In this document: piece after piece, positions 12,121-23,233 of the stretch
Numbering within the stretch: the stretch's first letter is position 1
Layout: every line of letters begins with the position of its first letter
Assembly: GCF_020360975.1 (NCBI RefSeq)
Contig: NW_025408669.1
Location: 124,001 to 188,000 of the forward strand
Length of the DNA: 64,000 nucleotides
Direction: 5' to 3'
Source: Hirsutella rhossiliensis
Lineage: Eukaryota; Ascomycota; Sordariomycetes; Hypocreales; Ophiocordycipitaceae
Notes under the pieces: generated by a model
Seen by the model: only the letters and a program-made list of their open reading frames with translations
Databases searched by the model: none
Told to the model about the DNA's origin: nothing
Translations under genes and position numbers: made by a program

Positions 12121-15100
12121 TAAATAAAGTAGATAATTTACTACTCCTACTAAGTAAAGAAGCCTTAGATTAGATAGTACTATAGTCGTAACGACTCCTT
12201 AACGAACCTTAAAAGGATTAAAGCTAGGAAGAGGAAGAAGAGTAATAATAGATACTTAAAAAAGGCCTAAGGTATATAATCGAGGTTCGGCTATTATAAC
12301 TTAGTAAAGTAAAAAAGGACCTTTATATAAGAGCCCTAAAAACGCTAATCTAATAAGAAAAGGAGGAGGTAAAAAGAAGCTAAGGAGAAAGAGGCGGTAA
12401 AGATAAAAATCTATAACTATCGTAAGAAGCATGCTAGAACCTAACTAGTAACTAAAGCACCGTCTAACTATCTAATTAAAGGACGACTATAGTAGCTAAG
12501 ATATTTATAAGCGCTTTACTAACTACCTTATTATTTTAAATTTTCTACTTAAAGCTCCTTAAGTAAATAAAGATAATATTTCCTACCCTTCCTTAATAAT
12601 AACTTACCCTTTACTACCTTAAAGAAGATAAATAGAGATATAATTAAATAATAAAGTAAGAAAACGAATATTCTTACTACCTACCTCCTTTAAGAATAGG
12701 ATTTTTTACTTTATAGATAAGGATATTTATTCTTTATTATAAAGAGGGAGACCTACTATAGCGAAAATAAACGCGCCTATAAAATAAATTTTAATATATT
12801 TTCGACTTACTAAATTAAACGTATATAACCTTAAGAGAAAAAGCTTTTACTACTAAAGATAGCGACTAAGCGAGACTACCTACTCCTAGTAAACGTATTA
12901 TAGACTACTATAAAGCGAACTTAAAAACTATTTAATTATTACTTAAGAGAGAGCTTATTAAACTTATATAATCTCTTTTTAAGTAAAATAGGTATATGGT
13001 TAATTTCCTCCCTTTCCTTTAAATCCTTAGTAAGACTTAAGGGATTAAGGATATTATAAAGAAGATAAAGGGCGGTCTCGTTACTAATATACTTATCGTA
13101 AAGTTTATTAGTCTTAAGGTCGGTATAGAAATTATAACTATATATATAGTTAGCGAATCTATTAAGGTCGTAAGTAGCCTTATAATATCTAGGGAAGTAC
13201 TACTATTTATAAATAAGCGCCTTAGTTAAATCCTAGATATAGTTAGCGTAAGAGCTATTAATAGTACTTAAAAGAAAGATATACTTATAAAAAGGAAATA
13301 TAATATACTTATAAGCGGAAGTTATAGTTATTTAATAAGTTCGAATATACCCTTAATAAAAGTAAGGATTATAAGTTCTATATAAAGTAGTTAAGACTAC
13401 TTAAGAGTATTCTTACTACCTTAAACTAAGCTAAGAAAAGAAGTAACTACGTAGATAAGCGATTTCTATAGGGATATAGGTTACTAGCCGACGTCTATAA
13501 TAAAGAGTATAAAGGATAATTTAATTATACCGACCTAGTATACTCTCGAGAAAGTAAGAGAAAGGAGAGCGACCGCGCGCTTTAATCTTAATAATATTAG
13601 GAGCTTTTAACGGAACCTATAACTAAAAGGTAATTTCTATATAAATTAGAAACCGTTAGTAACTAATATTATTTCTACCTTAGACCTAGGTCTTAAAGTA
13701 ACTATAGATCTATAAAAGAAGATAGTTAGAACGAGCTAAGTAAGATTAAATAAGTTAGATAGTTATTACTTAAAAGTACTTTATATAAAGAGGAAAGACC
13801 TTAGTATAATAATTCTAAGTAAGAAGAGTAGTAGTAATAAAAGAAGGTTATAGAAGAGTAGTTAAAGAGAGGTTAAAGATATTTAATAGCTCTTTAGTTT
13901 TAAGTTTAGCGGTCTTATAAGATATAATAAGGAAAAAGAGGTAGTTATAAAAGGAGAAGATAAGAGGTAGCGGTCTAGAGAAATAAAAAAGATAAAGAAG
14001 AGAAGAGGAAGAAGAGGAATAGAAAGAGTAAAGAGGAGAAGAAAAGGGCGGAGATTAAATAGCTTATTAATTAATAACCGGTAAAAGAAGCTATTTAAGC
14101 GTAACCCTTAAATATACCTAAGACCTTACCGCTATAGAGGCCGGTTAAAGTAACTAATAACCGCGCACTTTAATAACTATTTATTCCTCGCTATACCCTC
14201 CTTCTTCCTTCCTTCTTCTTCCTTTTATATATATATATATACTCTATACGCTTCCCTACTTATAGCGTTCCCCTTTACTAATATAACTCCTATATATATA
14301 TATAATACCCTTTTAGCCTTTTAGTATTATAACTTAAAACTACTTACCTTAACTATTTAATCTTAGCTTCTCTCTCTCTTTTACTTACTCTACCCTTTCC
14401 TAAGATATAACGGCGAACCTAAATAGCATCCTAGGCCTAGCTATAAACCTCCCTAAAAATACCGCTATCTTTTTTAGCATACTACTATTTAGGAGTAGGA
14501 GCTTTATTTTACCTACTTACTATAGCGAAGTTAAAGTAAAAGGTAGCGAAGAGCGCTTTTACGCTAAGGATAAGGAAAAATTTATAAACTAAGACTAATA
14601 AGACGTTTATAAGTAGAAGCAACCTCCTTAGTATATTTATAGAGATCGTTAGTACTTAATATTAATAGGCCTTATTAAGCGGCGGGATATTACCCTTAAA
14701 GACGCTTAGATAATATATAAGGGCGTTAAAAAGATAAATAGATTTACTAGGAATAAGGCCCGCTAAGAAGAGTATATCGTCGATATATATAACTTTCTCT
14801 ATAAAGCTATCGATAAATAATAGGCTATAAGCTTTAGCCTTAGCGCGATAATTAAAATCTTAATAAGAGGTATTAAGAACGCGGTATACCCTTTACCTTA
14901 CCCGCTATCGGTTTATACCGACTATTAAAGGGAACCTATTAAAGATATAGAAGATAGATATAAGAAGTACTATAAATACTTAAATAATAAGGAGTATTTA
15001 ATTAAGTTTACTGCTCCTACCTTTAACCTTAGTCGCTATATATATAAATAAAGGTATACGACTAGAGTTATTAACTTTTTAGTAAGTATAAATAAAGGGG

Positions 15101-15165
15101 GACTTTACTAGGGGGCGTTCCTCTAAGACTATAGAGAAGGAAACCTAGTCGTTTTTAATGCTTAG
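12121..15165 (+). other. Long post-integrase region of Gypsy A, RIP-mutated, content unclear
   Basis: This lies between the integrase of element A and the Gypsy D insertion, and it is conserved in copy C (about 60200-63235), so it belongs to the element. It reads as former coding sequence in parts. A Lys/Arg/Glu-rich basic block is at about 13850-14060, and another readable frame is at about 14480-15165. A pyrimidine- and TA-rich spacer lies between them (14190-14300, with a TATATA run from about 14227). I recognise no family. It may be one or two extra reading frames beyond gag-pol. The region continues at 36381. Confidence 0.5.
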
Positions 15166-15170
15166 AAAGA

Positions 15171-15297
15171 TATTACGACTATAGTTAGCGGGCCGTAAGA
15201 GAGCTAGCTATATTTACGTAATAAGGCGGCTTAGAATAATAGTCGGGATAAGAGGTTACTTAGGCTTAGCTTACCTAGAGCGTATATAAGCTAAGTA
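15171..15297 (+). repeat. 5' LTR of Gypsy D, first part
   Basis: This corresponds to the first 127 bp of the 3' LTR at 35901. It is broken at 15297 by insertion of the copia/TRIM composite; the last five bases (aagta, 15293-15297) are the target duplication. Confidence 0.92.
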
Positions 15298-15774
15298 TCT
15301 CGCGAAGAGAGATACGAGAAGTATATAAAAAATGCACGAAGGTAAAATTAGAAGTAAGGGGTCGGATAGGCAGGGCAGAGAGATTTAATTCTTACGGCAG
15401 CAGCAATTGCGGCAGGGGAGTGATTGTTATATTGCCTTTATTATCCTTCTTTCCTCTATCCAACGCCCCTCTTTATACCCGTCTAGCATCTTAATTAATA
15501 AAGAAGATCCTGCTTAAAGAAGCTACTAATATCTCTTTAACTACCGAGCTTTTTACCGGTTTTTCCCCTCCTTTCTAGCCGTTGCCGGCACATCCATCTT
15601 ATCTCTCGCTACCTCTATAGGAAGCTATCGCCACTTCTACTTCCCCTTATACCCCTACCCTCCTCTCTGCACCTCCTTTTAGCTCCTTCCTTAAAACCTG
15701 TTTTTTAGCTTCCTAGGTCCCTCGTGCTAAGGGATATCTCCGAGAACTGCGAAATCAAGCCACGCTTCGCGACA
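15298..15774 (-). repeat. 3' LTR of copia G (left side, 477 bp)
   Basis: This is a direct repeat of 20826-21302 of identical length. The ends in plus orientation are tctcgcgaag and cttcgcgaca, which form imperfect inverted termini. Confidence 0.92.
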
Positions 15775-18700
15775 CACCCCCTTAGCTATAGCCTGCCCTT
15801 ATAGAAAGGGTAAAGCTAAATACCTAGGCCGGTAAGCGTATAGAGGAGGTCTTAGTCTACACTTATCCCTTACTCGAGAAATCCGGGTTTTAGCCCCGGG
15901 CTCTTTTAGACCTACTTTAGGAAAAGGGGCCTTAAGGAGGAAATTAAGTCCTATAAGAAAGGGGGGCTTCTCTAAGGATAAGTCCCTAAAAAGGGGGCCT
16001 TTAAGAAGAATAAGTCCTAATTAAGCTAGGGGCCCTCCTCTAGGATAAGTCCTAATTCCTCTCTTCGGCTATAGACGTCTCCTTCCTCCTACGTGCTATT
16101 AGCTCCTCTCGTAGACTCTTAAGGCGGGCTTCTAAGGATAGCTTTTCTCGAACGTCTTCTAGCCTAATTTGCTATAAAAAGATAGCTAGCTTCTGCTTTA
16201 GTAGGGGCTTCGTAAGACCGTCGGCTTTTATCGATGCCGTTAGAACCTAACGGACGGAAATAAGTCCCCTTTAGACCTCTTAGCGTAACTAATGCTAGTA
16301 GATATCGATATGCCGTAGCCGGGTCGATAGCTTGCTGTTTTCCTCCGTAAGAATTTATATAGTCTACGTGTTATCGTATTCTATAGCTAATAGGGACGGA
16401 ATTTGCAGTCGTAACGATATTAGTAGCCGGCTAAGGAAAATCGCTTCTTTTAACGCTTCTAAAAGAGCTAGTAGCTCTGCCTCCGTACTTAATATAGTAA
16501 CGGTAGCTTGCTTCGACGCTCTCTAAGCAATGGTTCCTCTAAAAAGGGATATAATATACCCTTATAAGCTCTTTCTATCTAAGGAATTGTCCGTAAAGGA
16601 CGAATCGCTTAAATAAAGGAAGATTTCGGCAGCTAGTTTCCTTCCCTACCCTCCTAGGCGCAGACCGTATAATCTCGTTAAATAGAGATAAAGGATAGCT
16701 CTGTCTGCTGCTTCTTAATGCCTAGGGCTAGGATTCTAGTTATGCCTAGCTAGCCGGGAGACCGTAAAAGAGATATCCGGTCTAGTAGAAATAGCTAAAA
16801 AAAGCAGGGAGCCTACCTTCTATTAATATTAGTGTTTCTCTTACTCCCTAGCTTAAAAGGACGGATTAGGTAAAAGCTCTTCGTCTAATATAGGCGTAGA
16901 GGGAAGCTTCTTATTAAGGGAAGTAGGGAGGAATTTATAAGCGACCTTATCGATATAGGCGTCCTAGGTAAGCTAGATAGTCCGTTAGGACCTATTCCTA
17001 AGGATTCGTATCCCTAGGAACCACTTTAGCTCCCTTAGCCTAGTTATCTTATACCTTTATTATAGGCCTTTTATAGCTTCCCTAGCAGTTGCTTCTTCCT
17101 TTTTTAGGTAGGCCTAGATAATATCGTCGACGTAGAAGAAGACCGTGATTTTACCCTTCTATATTATATACGGTTCCTAAGGGACTTTCTTAAAGCCTAG
17201 GGCTTCGAGGGAACCTATTAAATGCTATTGCTAAAGAAGGGGTAATCTTCGTAGTCCGTATAGAGCTTTCCTAAGCCGTAGAACCTTTCCTAGTTATTAG
17301 AAACTAGGAGGAAGTCGTATATAGATAACTTCTTCTTCCTTAAGTAGGTAGTTAATAAAGGCGTTAACTATATCTATCTAATCGAGCTCGAGGTGGAATT
17401 CTGCTGCTATAGCTATAAGGGTCCGAAAAGACATCCCTACTAGGGTGGTTGCCCTAGTAGGTAGATCCCCTTTTTCCTATTAGTTCCCGTAAATAACTAG
17501 CCGGGCCTTATACTTTTAAAGGAAGCCGTGTTTATTAGTCTTATAGATAAAGACCTACTTATAGCTAAGGACCTATTTTCCTCTTGCTTTTTCCTTAAGG
17601 ACCTCTTCGAAAGACCCTATCTCTTCGTATAAGGCTAGGTAGTCTTTCTAGGCCTAGAAAAACTGGTCTCTAAAGGGGTGTCTTTCTAGCTGCTTCTGGT
17701 TTACTAGTGGGTCCGGGAGGTCTCTTTTATATACCTTCCTTGCTGATACTGGCTTAAAAAGCCGGCCTGCTATAAACGCTCCGTGGGAACCGTCTTCTAT
17801 TAGCGTTAGGTAGAAGTCGGAAAAACGATCGAAATAGGGGAGAAACTAGTCTTCTTTCGTATCGGGCCCTATACCTTCCTTTGCTTCTTAAAGTAGGGAT
17901 AAAAAGGCAGCCGGGTAATCCTTCGAGAGAGGTGCCTTTCCTACCCCCTTAGGGGTCGAGACGGGAAGACTAACTAAGAAAGCTGCTTCTAGATCTTCTT
18001 CTTCTATAAGAGGAGGCGTAGGTAGGCAGGCGTATTCTAGCTCTACCGCTTTCCTATAGTCTCCTTCTTCGTCTAGATTATCTAATCTAGTAGCTTCCTC
18101 TTCTTCTTCTTCCTCGAAGTCGGCGTTATCCTCTACTACTTCGACGTCGGTTTCTTCTTCCGTTTCCTCGTCTAAGACCTCTTCTTAAGACTATTAGGAA
18201 GGGGGGATTTAAATCTTCTAAATTAGCTAACGTTAAGAGAGTAAGAGGGGCTATTAATCCCTCTTTCCGTTAAAGAAGCTAAATTCGTCGAAAATCATAT
18301 CCCTAGTCGAAATAACCTTCTATAGAAGAGGAATCTAGATCCGGAAGATATTCGTAGAATTATAACTAATAAGGTAACTAATAAAGGCTCTAGGATCAAG
18401 CTTTCTTTTCTTCTTCCTTTTTAGCTATGCATCGGCAGTCATTGCGTATGCCTTGCAGCCGTAGGCACGAAGGTGGGCTAGCGAGGCCCTCTTCTTCGTA
18501 AAGAGCTCGAGGGGGGATTTCTAGTCTATTCCTTAGTTTAGTCCCCTAGGGTCCTTTAGGTCTCTCGGGGTCCGGTTCCGTAGGTAATAGGCGGTCTTAA
18601 CGACTTCCCTCTAAAGGTCGTGTAGAAGCCTTATAGTAAGTCTCATCGTACGGGCCCTTTCTATCATAGCACCCCCTGATCTTTCTGCCCCTCCGTTCTA

Positions 18701-20807
18701 GGCCTAGGTATTCGGTGCTAACGGGAGGTAAAATGCCCCTTTTTCGAAGCTACTTTAAGATATCTTTCGTAAATAGCTCTCCGTTAGACCGTATCTTCTT
18801 TACCTTATAGCTAAAGTAGGAATTTATCTAGTTAACGAAGTCCCGGAGGGCAGACTAGTTATGCTTGCTTAGGTAGGTCCGTAAGAAATAGGGGAAAACC
18901 ATCCCTAAAAAAGCGTCTATAAAAAACATTACCCTAACGAAGCTTTCCTAATCCCTAGAGACGTTGGTCTAATCGACCTAAATTTCCTTACACGGCTGGT
19001 CCGGCCGTAAAGGCGTTCGTCTAGAAATTCGTCTCCTAGTCTTTCCTTAGCCGCAGTATTCGCATTCGACGGTCTTTAGGCCCCTTATTCGTACGCCTTA
19101 TTATTGACCTAGCTTATATAAAGCTAGGGGCCCGTAACTAAGTCGTGCGTGCTAAAGAAGACCGTCTCCTTAGGCTGCTAGAAGAGGTCCTTGATCCTAC
19201 CTCCTAGCAGGAAAGCTAACTTCGAGTAGTTCCTTCCTAAGGATAGGTCGGAATTCGAGAATAAATTAACCGAATTTTTCCTCGATAAGCCTAATAGTCT
19301 GATTCTTCTAGACTAGCCTCGTAGGCTTAGACGTCGTATCCTAGAAGATTCCTTCCTTTCGAAGAAGGCGAAAGGAAATTAGGCTCGTTAAAAATCGAGG
19401 GCAAAAAGCTACCCTTTTTCGTCGAAGAATTCATATAGATCTATTAGGTAATTTTATTGTGAAATTTACCCTTCCGTATCCCTCTATCTATATAGTTAAT
19501 TCCCCGGCAATAAGGTATTCCCTCCGTGCCTTCTTTAAGGACCGGAATCGTAAGAGTGTATTATAGATATCGAGGGAAGCACTAGAGTTAAGGATAGCTG
19601 ATTTTCGTAGGGGATAATCGGAGGGCTCTAACAGTTGGTCTTAGCCTTATTAATCTATAGGGAAGACGAAGGCCGGATTTACTATACCAACGATTTTTCC
19701 TCGAATTTACAGCTTAAATAAGGGCAGCGGCGTTATTAGTTGCTATTTCTTAGCAACCCGAATCTCGTCTATTTTCTTCTATAACGAGGGGTCCTCCTTA
19801 AGAGACTATTGTATCGTTTCTTATAGCCTCTTTAAAGGGTTAAATCCTTCGGGTCGGTTTTCCTCGAAGACCTGCTAGCATTGTAATAATCGATGGCCTA
19901 GGGATTTATAGGCTAGGCAGCCGTTTCGTCGTCTAGTCTTCTATTTCTTCGAGGAATCCTCGTCCCGATCCGGAAGGTCTGCTTAAAAACCCCCCCTTTT
20001 TACCACTTATTATTGATTTTAACGAAGAGGTTCGATTTCGACTATCTTCGAAAGATAGTCGAGTAACCGTTACTAATAGGCTTTATTAGCAGAGATATAT
20101 CCCGTAGCTACTAGCCGGAAAGAGCTTCTATAAGGAAGTATTAGTTAGCTTCCTCGAGGATTTCTTCCTACTTAGCTAGCCACGAAGAAGCTAGCAGGTT
20201 CCTAGCAGAAAAGGCTCCTAGGTAGGCCGTATAGGTCTTCCTAATCCGGTTAGTTATATAGCCCCTCGAGGGAGCTGTTAAGGTCTCGAGCTTTAAAAGC
20301 CACTGCCTAGGAGTCTCTTCCTCTCGAAGAGTAATTAGCTTTACGGCACTAACGGATTCCGTTATCGCCGTACGAGCAGCCGTTAGTAGCTTCGTCTCGT
20401 AAAGGTATTCCTTTCGGTGACTCTCGTAGTCGCCTAAGGCAGCAGAAAAAGCTCTCTATTATGCAGAGGTTAGCTCGGAGAAGAGAGAAGCTCCCTCTGC
20501 AAAGTCCGTTGCCCTAGGACGAAGAGGGGGCTCGAGAGGGTCCTGCTTATTAGAGAAGACTAAATTATAGATAGTTCTGTCTACACGAGCCCGTAGCTCC
20601 TTTACCTACTTATCCTAATCTTAGGGCTCTATAAGAATCGTCCTACGGACCGTAGGGACGGCAGAGGAGTCGGTTTTCGTTATCGTTGCGGGGAAGGGTA
20701 GAAAAGTCGGTTAAAAATCGGCTTTTCTAGTAAGAGGGGTAAAAGGAAGCCACGAGGGATGTAAGAAAGGTGCCTTTTATAGCAGCCGGAAGGTATAGGA
20801 ATTCTAT
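15775..20807 (-). pseudogene. Gag-pol polyprotein remnant of copia G
   Basis: On the minus strand the legible domains run in copia order from right to left. The zinc-binding pre-integrase end and start of integrase are at about 18950-19080 (Cys-x2-Cys-Gly, then Cys-Lys-Glu and Val-Asp). Reverse transcriptase has an intact Tyr-Val-Asp-Asp at 17123-17134 inside FFYVDDII. RNase H is at about 16430-16600 (GYI, then KQATV and STEAEL). Gag and protease should occupy about 19300-20800, which I could not resolve into motifs. Stops are at former Gln and Trp codons (for example DII-stop-A after YVDD), so it is not translatable. The intact YVDD contrasts with the mutated active sites in A, D and E. Confidence 0.82.
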
Positions 20808-20825
20808 TCCTCCCGGGCTTATAAC
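20808..20825 (-). other. Primer-binding site of copia G (half initiator tRNA-Met type)
   Basis: On the minus strand, directly after the 5' LTR, it reads gttataagcccgggagg. With the RIP change reversed this is gttatgagccc, complementary to the CAU anticodon loop and 3' anticodon stem of initiator tRNA-Met. Copia and Ty5 use such a half-tRNA primer. Confidence 0.72.
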
Positions 20826-21302
20826 TCTCGCGAAGAGAGATACGAGAAGTATATAAAAAATATACGAAGGTAAAATTAGAAGTAAGGGGTCGGATAGGCA
20901 GGCTAGAGAGATTTAATTCTTGCGGCAGTAGCAATTGCGGTAGGGGAGTAATTATTATATTGCCTTTATTGTCCTTCTTTCCTCTATCTAACGCCCCTCT
21001 TTATACCCGTCTAGTATCTTAATTAATAAAGAAGATCCTGCTTAAAGAAGCTACTAATGTCCCTTTAACTACCGAGCTTTTTGCCGGTTTTTCCCCTCCT
21101 TTCTAGCCGTTGCCGGCATATCCGTCTTATCTCTCGCCACCTCTATAGGAAGCTATCGCCACTTCTGCTTCCCCTCATACCCCCACCCTCCTCTCTGCAC
21201 CTCCTTTTAGCTCCTTCCTTAAAACCTGTTTTTTAGCTTCCTAGGTCCCTCGTGCCAAGGGATATCTCCGAGAACTGCGAAATCAGGCCACGCTTCGCGA
21301 CA
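20826..21302 (-). repeat. 5' LTR of copia G (right side, 477 bp)
   Basis: This matches 15298-15774. Its end at 21302 (gaca) touches the first base of the TRIM at 21303 with no spacer. Confidence 0.92.
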
Positions 21303-21400
21303 TGTCGGAAGACGCGGTTGTCAGTCATATATGTCAATTGCAGCGCACTTGTCGGAGCGCGTTCCACTTTTGCCTGCGTGGCGCAATGGTCTTCGCGACA
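21303..21400 (+). repeat. 5' LTR of the 393-bp TRIM
   Basis: This 98-bp repeat contains gtggcgcaatggt at about 21378-21390, which resembles a polymerase III A box (tRNA D-arm). Confidence 0.88.
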
Positions 21401-21460
21401 GTTATGAGCCCGGGAGGGGATGGCACACCACCCCTGCAACTTCCGGTAACTGCGCGCGGT

Positions 21461-21477
21461 GCGGGGTTCAATCCCCC
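21461..21477 (+). other. tRNA T-arm / B-box-like sequence inside the TRIM
   Basis: The sequence cggggttcaatcccccg is a 5-bp stem with a 7-base TTCAATC loop, as in a tRNA T-arm, and it fits the polymerase III B box. A second, poorer match (gtgttcgactccc) lies near 21527. No acceptor stem or anticodon arm could be assembled, so this is not called a tRNA gene. Confidence 0.45.
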
Positions 21478-21597
21478 GTAGACGACTACCTCTCTTGGAT
21501 TTCCTTGGGTTATTGGCGTGGCGCTTGGTGTTCGACTCCCGCGTCTTGGGCTATAAGGTCCAGGGCTCCCGGCGGAGCCGCGATCCCTGAGGGGGTG

Positions 21598-21695
21598 TGT
21601 CGGAAGACGCGGTTGTTAGTCATATGTGTCAATTGCAGCGCACCTGTCGGAGCGCGTTGTACTTTTGCCTACGTGGCGCAATAGTCTTCGCGATA
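21598..21695 (+). repeat. 3' LTR of the 393-bp TRIM
   Basis: This direct repeat of 21303-21400 differs at about eight positions. Most differences are CA-to-TA or TG-to-TA in this copy, with three in its last 27 bases next to Gypsy D. Confidence 0.88.
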
Positions 21696-21700
21696 AAGTA

Positions 21701-22048
21701 AGCCTTATATAGATAAATTATTACTTAGGAATATAGCTTATAAGTAAGCTATAGTAAGCTATAAACGGGATTATAGCTAGGACCGTAATCTAAGGATAGT
21801 CTCTATAGGTATATATAGCTACCTACTTTTACTCCTTTAAATAGATAGCTCGATAGCTTTTAATATATTATAGATCTTTATTACGATTCTATCTTTAATT
21901 CTAATTACCTAGTTATAGTCTACGGTTTATAACCTTTAACTTATTACTAACGTAATATACTTATTATTACTTAGACTACGCCCTATTATATCTACTAATA
22001 TAAACCCCTCGATAGGTTTATCCCTTAAGAATAACGCTAGTCGTTATA
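21701..22048 (+). repeat. 5' LTR of Gypsy D, second part
   Basis: This is the continuation of the interrupted LTR after the second aagta (21696-21700). It matches 36028-36375 and ends gtcgttata like the 3' LTR. Confidence 0.92.
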
Positions 22049-23047
22049 CGTTAAAAGCTCTTATTTAGTATAATACTATATTACTTTAAGTAATATTATA
22101 ACTATTAATATACCTATATAGTAAGCTAGATTAACTAACTCTAGAGCTACTATATCGCCTTAGGATATAATACGCGAGATTATTACCCTTTAATATAAGG
22201 TATAGTTACTTAGAAATAAAGGAGGTAATAGATAAGTTAAGGACCTTAGAAAATTAGTTAAACTAAAATAGCTAGGACTATTTAACGGTACTTATAGTAT
22301 ACTTTAAGACTTTCTTACTTAACTTAAGGCCTACTACTAGTTTTACCTTACTAAACTCTTAGACCTAGTCGAAAAGGTACTCTATATAGGAAATTATTTA
22401 TTTAGAACGGTACTTACTTAGTTTAGACCTATTATAAGGGATTTTCTCGATAACTAACTAGCGCGATAAGATAATAAGATAGATAAAGTCTTTATTAGTT
22501 TCTAAGGATTTAAAGAAGCTATTATAAAGGTATTTAGAATAACTAATAAAGAACGAGAAGCTAAATAAAAACTTTAAGAACTCTAATAAAGGATCTTAGT
22601 ATTAAATTATACTACGAAGTTCTATTAAGTTACCTTAAAGCTTAATTAGGATAATAAACCTCTTATATTACGATTCTATAATAGGCTTAAAGAAGAAGTT
22701 AAGGACGAGCTTTATAAGGAAAATCGACTTAATAACCTCTTAGACTATATTACTATAGTAGTACGAATTAACGATAGATAATATATACGACGCTAAGAAA
22801 AGAAATAAAGAAAAGGAAACTAAAACCCTTCTTATAAGAATAACTTTAACCGACGTGCTAACTATAAGAAAAACCGCGAAACTCTTATTACCTACGCTTA
22901 TATAACTAACCTAGGTAAGATAGATCTAAATATAATATAGAAAAGTAAAGGAAAGTATTTTAACTATAGGAAACTTAGATATTACTCTAAAGAATATAGA
23001 TAACTTTATAAGGAGAAGAAAACCTACTAAGTACTAGCCCTAAAAGG
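22049..23047 (+). pseudogene. Gag region of Gypsy D, RIP-mutated
   Basis: This is a degenerate gag frame after the 5' LTR. A zinc knuckle of the form C-x2-C-G-x3-H-x4-C is legible at about 22957-23001, with its Cys codons read as Tyr and its Gly and His also altered (YFNYRKLRYYSKEY). The frame is broken at 23047 by Gypsy E and continues at 30008 with pol. Confidence 0.75.
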
Positions 23048-23233
23048 TATTACGGAGTAGGTAGAGGCGTGCGCGTAGGTGCCGTCCGTAGGATAATATT
23101 AATAAGCTATATAAAGCTCTCCTATACGCGGCTAGCCCGTATATATATATACGGGATCCGGCCCTCCGTATATAACTATACGGCTTAGGCCGTAGCCTAA
23201 GCCTATAACCTACGATAGTTAAAGACTCTTATA
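23048..23233 (-). repeat. 3' LTR of Gypsy E (left side, 186 bp)
   Basis: This is a direct repeat of 29817-30002 with the same length. It differs by C/T and G/A changes, for example tattacgg here against tatcacgg there. Confidence 0.9.

Larger units (their letters stand above)
15298..21302 (-). mobile_element. Copia retrotransposon G, minus strand, partly RIP-mutated
   Basis: LTRs are 15298-15774 and 20826-21302, both 477 bp. Reading on the minus strand, the right-hand LTR is 5'. The primer-binding site follows it at 20808-20825 (gttataagcccgggagg, which fits the initiator tRNA-Met anticodon region after one RIP change). The purine tract (taagggggtg) adjoins the left LTR. RIP here is lighter than in A or D: CA and TG survive in many places. 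The element has no target duplication of its own. The duplication aagta flanks it together with the adjoining TRIM. A solo LTR of the same family lies at 57089-57572. Confidence 0.9.
21303..21695 (+). mobile_element. TRIM-like miniature LTR element (393 bp), joined head-to-head to copia G
   Basis: Terminal repeats are 21303-21400 and 21598-21695, both 98 bp, starting TGTCGG and ending CGCGACA or cgcgata. The primer site gttatgagcccgggagg is at 21401-21417, and a purine tract (gagggggtg) is at 21589-21597. Both signals and the outer LTR ends (TGTCG, CTTCGCGACA) match copia G, so this looks like a non-autonomous partner of that element. It is nearly free of RIP except at its right end. The internal 197 bp hold no convincing protein. 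It contains a tRNA T-arm-like sequence at about 21461-21477. The right flank aagta (21696-21700) pairs with 15293-15297, beyond copia G. Confidence 0.88.

Noticed and set aside
16332..16526. 64-codon plus-strand frame
   Set aside because: It is antisense to the copia G RNase H remnant, which reads convincingly on the minus strand.
20680..20934. 84-codon minus-strand frame across the copia G primer site and LTR
   Set aside because: It runs through the primer-binding site into the LTR, so it is not a protein-coding unit.
21360..21480. A functional tRNA gene in the TRIM
   Set aside because: Only D-arm-like and T-arm-like parts are visible. No acceptor stem or anticodon arm can be paired at normal spacing.
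21331..21684. 117-codon plus-strand frame
   Set aside because: It spans both LTRs and the non-coding interior of the 393-bp TRIM; openness reflects GC content and lack of RIP.
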